Assembly (NCBI RefSeq): GCF_900115465.1
Contig: NZ_FOWN01000003.1
Location: 1 to 64,000, forward strand
Length of the DNA: 64,000 nt
Source of the DNA: Halolactibacillus alkaliphilus
GTDB lineage: Bacteria; Bacillota; Bacilli; Bacillales; Amphibacillaceae
Direction of reading: 5' to 3'
Part shown: positions 56,849-64,000 of the stretch, piece after piece
Position numbering within the stretch: position 1 is the stretch's first letter
Layout of the letters: each line of letters begins with the position of its first letter
The notes under the pieces: model-generated
What the model saw: only the letters and a program-made list of their open reading frames with translations
Database searches by the model: none
Told to the model about the DNA's origin: nothing
Program-made: the position numbers and the translations under genes

Positions 56849-58258
56849 CTAGCCTCTCACAAAAGAAAACTGTTTCAGCGCTGTTCGACCTTGGCCAACA
56901 AACGTAAAGTATAGGCTTTGTTTTCCTTCTGGGAGAGATATCACCGCTTCGTAAGTCGTCCAAGTATTCGTAAAATCAATCGGTATCTGAGCGTGCACGG
57001 GTCCCTCAAGCGCTGTACGAACCTCTATGACCCCTTTTCCATATCCACGTGTTGTAACTGTCACTTTTGTTACGTTATCAAACGTAAAGTATTTAAAGCC
57101 ACACGATGAACCAGCCGTTAAATTTTCAATATAGCCATCGTGTTGATCACCATCTTTTCCTTCTTGTGTAATTCTTGGTAGCTGTGGGTCTAAATACAAA
57201 TCACCTGTATAAGCGACAGGTTCTTTTCCAAATAAGTGACAGGCAATGTAAGCAGGGTAAGTCCCTTCGCCTTTGAGTGGCGCTTGATTCGGTCCGGATG
57301 ACGTAATCTCTACTTGATTGATACGGCCGTCTACTATAGCAATTGGCTCAATACACCCTTGGCGACTAAAGTTCGAACCATGAGTATGGCGATGATAGAA
57401 AATAAAATAATTTTCATTGATGGCTACGATACTACCATGATTATTACCACCATAATACATCGGCCGCTCTTTCGGCTTGTATGTATCGATGCCTATATCA
57501 TTATTACTAACTATGACGCCTTGATAGGTAAAGCCCTCAGTTGGTGAAGTACTTGTCGCATAACAGAGCTCATGAAAGACAATAGATGAATAAATTAAAT
57601 AATACACACCTTCTATTTTGCGCATCGATGGTGCCTCAAAAAACTCATGCCCCAAAAAACTCGAGCCTTCACTATACGGTTCACTTGGCGCAATAATCTT
57701 TGTTTCTTCTTTTATCGTCACCATGTCATCAGATAGTACAGTCACCATTGCTCCCAGTCTAGAGGCATCACCTTTCGGACAAAATCCTGTATAAAGATAG
57801 GTTGTATCCCCTTCTGTAAGGACACCAGGATCAAACTGAGGTTGATCACCTGCTCTTTCGCCTAACAGCTTGCCTTGGGTATCCGTTACATAACCATAAA
57901 ACTCAAATGGACCCACTGGCGTATCCGCTACTGCAACAGATACAACAGATACTTTATCTAGCACATAATATAAATAATAGCGTCCATCAGGACCTACAGT
58001 TATATCTGGGGCATAAAGACACATATCTCCTGATCGATTGAGTGGATCCTGTGTTTTTTTATAAATAACCCCTTCATAACGCCAATTTGCTAAGTCATGT
58101 ATATCAGCTGAATAACAAACATAATCATTGAGACAATATACATGTCCATTAAATTTATCATGCGAACCATAAATGTAGACACGCTCACCAAAGACATAAG
58201 GTTCTGCATCGGGGATATATTCTGATGATGGTAAATAAGGATTAACCGCTTGCTTCAT
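56849..58258 (-). CDS. GH43 family enzyme with C-terminal CBM6-like domain, no signal peptide
   Basis: A 469-residue protein. The GH43 propeller starts at NPYLPSSEYIPDAEPYVFG (base aspartate in DAEP), with CLYAPDITVGPDGRYYLYYV and the acid glutamate in GHEFFEAPSMRKIEGVYYLIYSS; HNHGSIVAI-like GGNNHGSIVAI gives the metal/histidine site. From ~residue 340 a beta-sandwich resembling CBM6 follows (TAGSSCGFKYFTFDNVTKV, GVIEVRTAL, FTNTWTTYEAVISLPEG). Activity may be beta-xylosidase or arabinofuranosidase. ATG 58258 follows GAGGAG; an earlier GTG is rejected. Single gene, no AraR site found. Confidence 0.85.
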   Translation of the reverse strand: MKQAVNPYLPSSEYIPDAEPYVFGERVYIYGSHDKFNGHVYCLNDYVCYSADIHDLANWRYEGVIYKKTQDPLNRSGDMCLYAPDITVGPDGRYYLYYVLDKVSVVSVAVADTPVGPFEFYGYVTDTQGKLLGERAGDQPQFDPGVLTEGDTTYLYTGFCPKGDASRLGAMVTVLSDDMVTIKEETKIIAPSEPYSEGSSFLGHEFFEAPSMRKIEGVYYLIYSSIVFHELCYATSTSPTEGFTYQGVIVSNNDIGIDTYKPKERPMYYGGNNHGSIVAINENYFIFYHRHTHGSNFSRQGCIEPIAIVDGRINQVEITSSGPNQAPLKGEGTYPAYIACHLFGKEPVAYTGDLYLDPQLPRITQEGKDGDQHDGYIENLTAGSSCGFKYFTFDNVTKVTVTTRGYGKGVIEVRTALEGPVHAQIPIDFTNTWTTYEAVISLPEGKQSLYFTFVGQGRTALKQFSFVRG

Positions 58259-58393
58259 TATATTCACTCCTCATTAATCTTTTCTACACCTATTCTATCA
58301 AAGGGCTGCGGGTAAAAAGTATAGATGATCTTTCAAGAAACATAGCTATTCATTTACATTTTCGTTTTTTTTAAACATTTTCTCTAATTCACA

Positions 58394-58422
58394 TTAACTT
58401 TATCGGAATTATGTGTTATAAT
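58394..58422 (+). promoter_or_regulatory. Promoter of the 29-residue miniprotein gene
   Basis: TTAACT (58394-58399), 17 bases, TATAAT (58417-58422), followed by the ribosome site GGAGTG and the start codon at 58455. Confidence 0.65.
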
Positions 58423-58454
58423 ATTTTTAATTTAAATGAACGGAGTGATTAAAG

Positions 58455-58544
58455 ATGAAACACATTCCCATTATTGATCTGCGAAGCTTTATTTTACTAC
58501 TGATTATTACGTTTGTGATTGTCTTTGTCCGAATATATAGCTAA
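58455..58544 (+). CDS. 29-residue single-helix membrane miniprotein
   Basis: ATG 58455 stands nine bases after CGGAG and the frame ends at TAA 58542. The product starts MKHIPIIDLRSF and continues with a hydrophobic helix (ILLLIITFVIVFV) and a short RIYS tail. It has its own promoter and a strong terminator that begins two bases after the stop codon, so the transcript carries only this gene. I do not recognise it; it may be a regulator of a membrane protein, a stress-type miniprotein or part of a regulatory RNA. Confidence 0.65.
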   Translation: MKHIPIIDLRSFILLLIITFVIVFVRIYS

Positions 58545-58545
58545 A

Positions 58546-58577
58546 ACCCGTCAACCAAAGTGAGTGACGGGTTTTTC
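58546..58577 (+). terminator. Terminator after the miniprotein gene
   Basis: ACCCGTCA and TGACGGGT form a perfect stem, followed by five T. On the minus strand the A-run at 58542-58545 gives a weaker terminator for the neopullulanase gene. Confidence 0.9.
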
Positions 58578-58606
58578 TATCAATACAAGCGGATTTAAAT
58601 GAGAGC

Positions 58607-60319
58607 CTATTGTTTAATCACACGATAACCATACGGTGCTACCGTTTCACCCTCATTGGAACTTAAAAGAACGTCCCCCGCATAAGAAACCATCTGTAGC
58701 GCTTCTGACGTTGGGTTAATTACAAAGATAAGTTTACCTTCAGTCGAGACCTTTTCATATGTGAGTGAACGGTCGTTACGTTCAACAAAGTTAAAACTTG
58801 CCTCATTTGAGAAGCCTTTTTCTGTTTTTCTAAGCTTAATAAGCGTTTGAATAAACCCGCGCAACGCTAAATCTTGACGTGATGAATCCCAAATCATACA
58901 ACCTCGACTTTCTGGTTCCTCACCACCAACCATACCGATCTCATCCCCATAGTAGATACAAGGCGAGCCTGGATATGAAAATTGGAAGAGATACAGTAAC
59001 TTCGCTTTATCAACGGAATCACCCGTTTGAGTTACTAATCGCGCCGTATCATGGCTGGCAAGGATATTAAACAAATGTTCAGTCACATGTTGTGGGTACA
59101 TATGCAATAAATGTACAATCCGGTCTTTAAATGCCTGTTGGTCAATGGTACCTGCTTCGATATAGCTTAATAAACTATCCACAAGTGGATAATTCATAAC
59201 CGCATCAAACTCATCCCCGCGTAACCAGTTCATTGAATCATGCCAAACCTCGCCAACAATATAGACATCTTCTTTTACTGCTTTAACTGTTTCCCTAAAC
59301 TTACGCCAGAAGCGATGATCGACTTCATTGGCAACATCCAATCGCCATCCATCAATATCAAACGTCTCAATCCAATACTTACTAACATCTAATAAATACG
59401 CTTCGACCTCTTTATTTTGTGTGTTTAACTTAGGCATACGACTCACAAATCCAAACGCTTCATAATTTGGCTTTGGCTCTGTTACAATCGGGAAGTTGTG
59501 GATGTGGAACCACTCCTTATACTTTGATTGCGCTCCATTTTTCAAAACATCTTGAAAAGGCGCGAATTCATAACCACTATGGTTAAATACTGCATCCAAC
59601 ATCACGCGAATCCCGCGGTCATGACATGCCTCAACAAGGCGTTTAAACGTTTCTTTATCACCAAAGTGCGGATCAATTTCATAATAGTCTACTGTGTCGT
59701 ATTTATGATTACTTGGCGATTGAAAGATTGGCGTAAAATAAAGACCGTTGACACCTAAATCTTCTAAGTAATCTAATCCGTCAATCACGCCTTGTAAGTC
59801 ACCACCATAAAAACTTCTTGGTGTTACGACGCCCTCTTCCCAAGCTGTGGCATTGTCTGGTGAGATACTTGGGTCACCGTTTCTAAACCTTTCAGGAAAT
59901 ATTTGATACCATACAGTATCTTTCACCCAAGCGGGTGCTCGGTATTCATCACTCTGATGAAAGTATGGAAAACAGAAGTAATCGCCTATTTCTTTAGACA
60001 GTTCTGAGAAGATGCCACGCTCTAAGTAATAGAGTACTTCATCATCATGGCCCGTTAATTTAAAACCGTAGCGCATCCGGTTATTTGGCGGTGTTACCTT
60101 AGCTTTATAGTAATCGATTGTTGTTGTCTCACCAGTTCTCTCTACCGGAGATGTCATATAGTTCCATGTCTTTTGTTCGAAATCATACGGATCACCATAG
60201 ATTAACTCGACCGTTTTCACATCCCCATGCTTTGTCTGTAAGACGAGATGCACCGTTTCATCATCATATCCGTAAGCGTATTCATTTATTGCCCTGTGAA
60301 AGATCATTGCTTTTTCCAT
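58607..60319 (-). CDS. GH13 neopullulanase/cyclomaltodextrinase/maltogenic amylase
   Basis: A 570-residue intracellular enzyme. Residues ~1-130 form the CBM34-type dimerisation domain (FHRAINEYAYGYDDETVHL), then the alpha-amylase barrel: DTVWYQIFPERFRNGD, LDAVFNHSGYEFAPF, the nucleophile aspartate in GWRLDVANEVDH, the acid glutamate in IVGEVWHDSMNW and the third acid in ASHDTARLV. It degrades maltodextrins or cyclodextrins. It is divergent from a LacI-type regulator, and its promoter bears cre and LacI-type sites; no maltodextrin transporter is in the window. Confidence 0.93.
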   Translation of the reverse strand: MEKAMIFHRAINEYAYGYDDETVHLVLQTKHGDVKTVELIYGDPYDFEQKTWNYMTSPVERTGETTTIDYYKAKVTPPNNRMRYGFKLTGHDDEVLYYLERGIFSELSKEIGDYFCFPYFHQSDEYRAPAWVKDTVWYQIFPERFRNGDPSISPDNATAWEEGVVTPRSFYGGDLQGVIDGLDYLEDLGVNGLYFTPIFQSPSNHKYDTVDYYEIDPHFGDKETFKRLVEACHDRGIRVMLDAVFNHSGYEFAPFQDVLKNGAQSKYKEWFHIHNFPIVTEPKPNYEAFGFVSRMPKLNTQNKEVEAYLLDVSKYWIETFDIDGWRLDVANEVDHRFWRKFRETVKAVKEDVYIVGEVWHDSMNWLRGDEFDAVMNYPLVDSLLSYIEAGTIDQQAFKDRIVHLLHMYPQHVTEHLFNILASHDTARLVTQTGDSVDKAKLLYLFQFSYPGSPCIYYGDEIGMVGGEEPESRGCMIWDSSRQDLALRGFIQTLIKLRKTEKGFSNEASFNFVERNDRSLTYEKVSTEGKLIFVINPTSEALQMVSYAGDVLLSSNEGETVAPYGYRVIKQ

Positions 60320-60348
60320 TTATCCATCCACTCCTTTAACATTTTGAG

Positions 60349-60446
60349 CAAGCGTTTGCATTTTTGCGTTCACTTGCTTACTGCTAATTATTTAACTCCA
60401 TAGGTATCCGCCTTTAAATATAAACGCTTACATGTATATGGTCAAG
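60349..60446 (-). promoter_or_regulatory. Neopullulanase promoter with cre-like and LacI-type operators
   Basis: Minus strand TTGACC (60446-60441), 17 bases, TATATT (60423-60418). TGTAAGCGTTTATA (60433-60420) fits cre at 13 of 14 positions over the -10. GCAAGCGTTTGC (60349-60360), near the start codon, is a typical MalR/LacI operator. The remaining part of 60320-60653 has a weak plus-strand promoter for the regulator (TTTAAA 60482, TATAAT 60505-60510) with another cre-like site at 60517-60530. Confidence 0.7.
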
Positions 60447-60653
60447 CATTTGAAAGAAAATCAATTAAATAAAATAAGCTATTTAAATCTTAGGACAAAT
60501 CATATATAATAAAAGTACACGCTTACATGTTTTTCATCAACCGTTTGCATAAGTGTTTTCACAGTTTATTTCTGTGTTTTTATTTTTTTACAAACAACAC
60601 TAAATCAAACAAATAAAGTAACCTATAATCGGTTTTAAAGGAGGCAAAAACCT

Positions 60654-61679
60654 ATGGCGGTAACCATTAAAGATGTTGCCAAAAAGGCAGGGGTGGCGCC
60701 GTCTACGGTCTCACGCGTGATCGCAGATAGCCCGAGAATTAGTATAGATACAAAAAAACGCGTGAGAAAAGCTATGAAAGAGCTAGGCTATCATCCGAAT
60801 GTCAATGCACGTAATCTCGCTGTTCGCTCATCAAAAGCTATTGGGGTTATTATGCCATCATCCGCAGAAACAGCCTTACAGAACCCTTTCTTCCCTGAAG
60901 TATTGCGTGGCGTTGGTACAGTAGCACATGAAACAGAATATTCACTTTATGTTTCTACAGGCGGCAACGATCAACAATTATACGAAGAAGTAAAACGGAT
61001 GGTTTACGGTCACCGAGTTGATGGGATTATTCTGCTTTATTCACGAATGAATGATGCTATTATGGATTTTCTCGTCGAAGAAAAATTCCCTTTTGTTGTC
61101 GTTGGAAAACCGTATGAAAACGAAGCAAGCATTACATATGTCGATAACGATAATATTAGTGCCAGCAAAGAAGTAACGAGACATTTAATCGACTTCGGTC
61201 ATAAAGATATTGCCTTTATCGGCGGAACAACCGACCTCGTCGTTACAACAGACCGCTTTGAAGGCTATAAACAGGCCTTAATTGAAGCGGGTATTAAAGT
61301 ACGAGAAGATTATGTCATCAACGATGAATTTAATCGCACCAGTGGTAAAAAAGCAGTGGAAAAATTATTAAAATTAAAAATCCCACCAACGGCTATGGTC
61401 ATTACGGATGATATGATGAGCCTTGGCGTTATCAACATGTTAGAAGAGTTTGGACTTGATTGTCCAGAGGATATTTCGATTACGTCTTTTAATAATCTCT
61501 ATTTATCCGAGATTACAAGACCACCACTAACAACGGTCGATATCCAAATTTACAAGTTAGGCATTCAAGGTGCAAAGTGTTTAATTGAACAACTTCAAAC
61601 AAAAGACGAACCAGCTAAGCGCGTCATCGTCCCATTTTCAATTAAATACCGTTCATCAACAAAACGTTTTGAACCTTAA
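60654..61679 (+). CDS. LacI family transcriptional regulator (MalR-like)
   Basis: A 341-residue repressor. N-terminal helix-turn-helix VTIKDVAKKAGVAPSTVSRVI and hinge helix NARNLAVRSSKAIGVIMPSS, then the periplasmic-binding fold (VDGIILLYSRMND, ITYVDNDNISASKEVTRHLID, ITSFNNLYLSEITRPPLTTVD). Divergent from the neopullulanase gene, which suggests a maltose or maltodextrin signal as for MalR of related Firmicutes. Start ATG 60654 behind AAGGAGG. Confidence 0.9.
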   Translation: MAVTIKDVAKKAGVAPSTVSRVIADSPRISIDTKKRVRKAMKELGYHPNVNARNLAVRSSKAIGVIMPSSAETALQNPFFPEVLRGVGTVAHETEYSLYVSTGGNDQQLYEEVKRMVYGHRVDGIILLYSRMNDAIMDFLVEEKFPFVVVGKPYENEASITYVDNDNISASKEVTRHLIDFGHKDIAFIGGTTDLVVTTDRFEGYKQALIEAGIKVREDYVINDEFNRTSGKKAVEKLLKLKIPPTAMVITDDMMSLGVINMLEEFGLDCPEDISITSFNNLYLSEITRPPLTTVDIQIYKLGIQGAKCLIEQLQTKDEPAKRVIVPFSIKYRSSTKRFEP

Positions 61680-61693
61680 CACCTACACTCAAC

Positions 61694-61725
61694 AAAAAAG
61701 CCGGAAAACGTCTCCCGGCTTTTTT
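61694..61725. terminator. Bidirectional terminator between malR-like gene and GH43 gene
   Basis: AAAAAAGCCGG and CCGGCTTTTTT form a perfect stem with T-runs on both strands. Confidence 0.92.
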
Positions 61726-61760
61726 GTCATCCACTTCTTCCTTTATACTTGACCGCTTGG

Positions 61761-64000
61761 TTACAACGCTTCTATAAATTCTTTAATGTCTTTAGCTGTT
61801 AAAGCGCCATCAAAGACTTTCACTTCATCAATTAAACCTTCAAACGGCACATCCCAATGATTGACACCTAAAGCAAAATAGCTTGACATATCAAATCTGT
61901 AAGGTATACCTTCACCGTGAAACATTTCCTCACCATCCAAATACAGCCTTACCCTATCCCCATCAACAGCCACCGCGATATGTGACCATACATCTATTTC
62001 TATACGTCTATTTGCCGAGGCATCAAACCACGTTGTACTTCCTGCCCACAACAACGTCTGATCATTATGACCAAACGGTACAACACTCATCCACTCATCT
62101 GGATTGTTTGCGCCAAAAAACACTGTCGTATGTTGCGTAAGTGCATAAGGTTTAACAAACAAACTTATTGTATAACTCGGTGTAGAAATAAGGCCATCAT
62201 TTAATCTTAAACCAGCTGTTCCGTCGAGAAAAACAGCTTGATTTGTAACCCCTTCTTTAAAGGCAACAGCATCACCTTCTATATCAATCCTCTCAGCCAT
62301 TGGCTGAAGCGCTGTATGATTACCTGTCTGATCACTAAGGTCCCCATCAAACGCATAATGGGCAATTATGGTCGCTTCTTTTACCCCAACAATCGTCACA
62401 TCAAACGTTTTTTCAACCACTTCACCCTCATGCGTAATAGTTGCTACCAAGGTTACCTCAACATCTTCACCATCTCTTCTTACAACTTCACCATCTGTCG
62501 ATAAGACGCTTGGGTGACTAGATTCCCAAGTAATGGTCGTATCATAAATAGCTTCTGTTTTAAGCGTTACATCACCCGTTACTTCACTAGGTACCGTTAA
62601 GTCATTGGCAATGTCTACGGCAATCTCTTTTGCCTCTCGCGTTTCTTCAATCGCTTGTACTCCCCAAATTGAGACACCCGTTTCTGATAAAGCTGTAAAA
62701 CTTAATGTACCTTGTTTATTCAATTCATCCCATACTTCAACAAATACACCATCGTACGTGACGTCATTGATTGTAATGGTCGCATAATAACCATCTTTTT
62801 GCCACATTCCATCAATAGCACCTGTAATTGTCCCATCGGTATGAAGTTCAATTTTTGTACTTTCTTTTACCACATCCGAGCTATCTTTCCCATGATTGAT
62901 ATACTTATAAGTTCCGGCAATATCCTGTTCTGTTATCTCATTATTCAATACTTCTCCAGCGTAACGTTTCGGCGCAACAACACCCCAGTCATGTTTATTC
63001 ATAAACATCTGGTGAATACGCATTTGAAAGCTCTCCCCCTGATTCGGGAAGCGCGTATGAAAAACAAGGAACTGCTGACCGGTATCCGGGTCTGTATACA
63101 CCGAGTTATGCCCTGGAGACATGTAACCCTGACCCGGACCAAACCCCGGCTCATGACTGTCCCTTAAGAAGAGAAAGTTCCCCATTAATTTATTGCCGAA
63201 CTGTGTATTCGATTGATTTGGAGGTAAGACCGCCGGTGCCCCCGCCGCATCAATATACGGACCCATCGGATCGGCTGATTTAAACTGGCGCATATGATAA
63301 CCACCATCAGCACCTAACCAACCATAAGTCACATAGAGATAATAGAAGCCTGTTTCTGGATTATATTCAATATAAGGCCCCTCACCAGATTCATAATAAC
63401 CCCCTGAAATTTTTGTTCCAAAGTAACGGTCAATCATTCGACCATCATCTGTTTCTCCATCTGCTTTTGGATACATCACAGCACCGGTTTCTTTATCTAA
63501 TTCAAGAATAAAAATACCACCCGACCACGACCCATAAGTCATATACAACTGACCCTCTGTGTCAAAGAAAACATTCGCATCTATTGCATTGGGATAATGG
63601 CGGTTATTAAAGCTACCATCGGCATTAAACCAAGCCTCATTCACATCTGAAATCTTACCGTCTGCGATAAGGGCGTTTAAGTGTGTATTTTTCCACTGCT
63701 TATTGACATCACTGTTTTCATCATATACCTCATTTTCAGTAAATCCTGAATAAACCAATGTATCCACATAACGATAAGGCCCTTCAATGTCTTTTGATAC
63801 CGCAAAGCCAATCGCAGAACGCACATAAGTTGATGATGCACTATAGTGCATCATAAATGCCCCTGTTGTACCATCATCATTGATGTAGTGTTCATTCCAA
63901 AATATATCTGGTGCCCAGACAGCAAAACCACCTGATGCATCGGCATCATCTTCACCTGCCCATAAAAAGGACGTCTGTAAATTCTCTGATAAATCTCCAT
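61761..64000 (-). CDS. Multidomain GH43 endo-arabinanase with Ig-like and LamG domains, 5' end outside window
   Basis: The frame is open to the right edge (about 746 residues visible); the first methionine inside is not the start, since GGFAVWAPDIFWNEHYI, a conserved GH43 stretch, lies before it. The propeller has NAIDANVFFDTEGQLYM and the acid glutamate in ESGEGPYIEYNP, and MSPGHNSVYTD. Then come the lipocalin-like arabinanase C-domain (ITEQDIAGTYKYINHG), an atrophied bacterial Ig-like domain (ITWESSHPSVLSTDGEVV) and a C-terminal LamG/concanavalin-like binding domain (LIIAHYAFDGDLSDQTGNH-like start, GLIDEVKVFDGALTAKDI). This layout fits a secreted arabinan depolymerase; the signal peptide would lie beyond the window. 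Confidence 0.85.
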   Translation of the reverse strand, partial: GDLSENLQTSFLWAGEDDADASGGFAVWAPDIFWNEHYINDDGTTGAFMMHYSASSTYVRSAIGFAVSKDIEGPYRYVDTLVYSGFTENEVYDENSDVNKQWKNTHLNALIADGKISDVNEAWFNADGSFNNRHYPNAIDANVFFDTEGQLYMTYGSWSGGIFILELDKETGAVMYPKADGETDDGRMIDRYFGTKISGGYYESGEGPYIEYNPETGFYYLYVTYGWLGADGGYHMRQFKSADPMGPYIDAAGAPAVLPPNQSNTQFGNKLMGNFLFLRDSHEPGFGPGQGYMSPGHNSVYTDPDTGQQFLVFHTRFPNQGESFQMRIHQMFMNKHDWGVVAPKRYAGEVLNNEITEQDIAGTYKYINHGKDSSDVVKESTKIELHTDGTITGAIDGMWQKDGYYATITINDVTYDGVFVEVWDELNKQGTLSFTALSETGVSIWGVQAIEETREAKEIAVDIANDLTVPSEVTGDVTLKTEAIYDTTITWESSHPSVLSTDGEVVRRDGEDVEVTLVATITHEGEVVEKTFDVTIVGVKEATIIAHYAFDGDLSDQTGNHTALQPMAERIDIEGDAVAFKEGVTNQAVFLDGTAGLRLNDGLISTPSYTISLFVKPYALTQHTTVFFGANNPDEWMSVVPFGHNDQTLLWAGSTTWFDASANRRIEIDVWSHIAVAVDGDRVRLYLDGEEMFHGEGIPYRFDMSSYFALGVNHWDVPFEGLIDEVKVFDGALTAKDIKEFIEAL

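Overview
The window is a 64 kb stretch of low-GC Firmicutes chromosome. Gene content (HelD, YpjP, YneR-like HesB protein, YplQ-like hemolysin III, CcpA-type cre sites, AraR/TreR-type GntR regulators, AGGAGG ribosome binding sites, Bacillus-like sigma-A promoters) points to a member of the Bacillaceae. The heavy load of sugar operons and the absence of respiratory genes here would suit a fermentative, plant-polysaccharide-using organism. I cannot name a genus from the sequence alone.

Layout. The left edge (1-146) holds the start of a probable TnpB-type gene. Then come helD, an MFS transporter, ridA and yjbQ (332-5146). An arabinan/arabinose block follows on the minus strand (5199-13490): two GH51 arabinofuranosidases, a GH43 enzyme, araR, araA and araD, but no araB. 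A YhdH/AcuI-type oxidoreductase separates it from argCJBD (15038-19295), which is driven by a promoter overlapped by twin ARG boxes. The next block (19801-27382) is a disaccharide PTS locus of the cellobiose/chitobiose type: GH4 enzyme, IIC, two very small proteins, DUF3284, MupG-like, IIB and IIA, with a divergent GntR/UTRA regulator and a ChbG-type deacetylase. From 27488 to 31175 runs an operon for an MFS protein, the two halves of a ThrE-type exporter, an OsmC-like protein and an FAH-family hydrolase. Scattered single genes follow, then the remains of IS200/IS605-type elements (33383-34767), a GH43 enzyme, fhs, an aminotransferase with its Lrp/AsnC regulator, a DUF1836 gene broken by an amber codon, hemolysin III, the treP-treC-treR operon, ypjP, a TspO-like protein, photolyase, an SBF transporter plus OsmC pair with a CsoR/CstR-type operator, a TraB protein, a PMR1-type Ca2+-ATPase, gdhA, another GH43, a 29-residue membrane miniprotein, a GH13 neopullulanase with divergent LacI-type regulator, and a large multidomain GH43 arabinanase cut by the right edge.

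How the genes work together. The multidomain GH43 at the right edge is probably the extracellular depolymerase. The GH43 and GH51 enzymes without signal peptides would trim imported arabino-oligosaccharides to L-arabinose, which AraA and AraD convert towards xylulose 5-phosphate; the kinase and all arabinose transporters must lie elsewhere. AraR-like palindromes and cre sites lie in front of araD, the second GH51 gene and the GH43 gene at 35965, which suggests one regulon under CcpA control. The tre, arg and SBF-OsmC promoters can be read with -35, -10 and operators in place.

No tRNA, rRNA, CRISPR array, prophage or recognisable defence system was seen. The least explained items are the MupG/DUF3284/ChbG disaccharide locus with its miniproteins, the CsoR/CstR-type operator pair, the likely AUU start codon, the amber-split DUF1836 gene and the insertion-sequence remnants.
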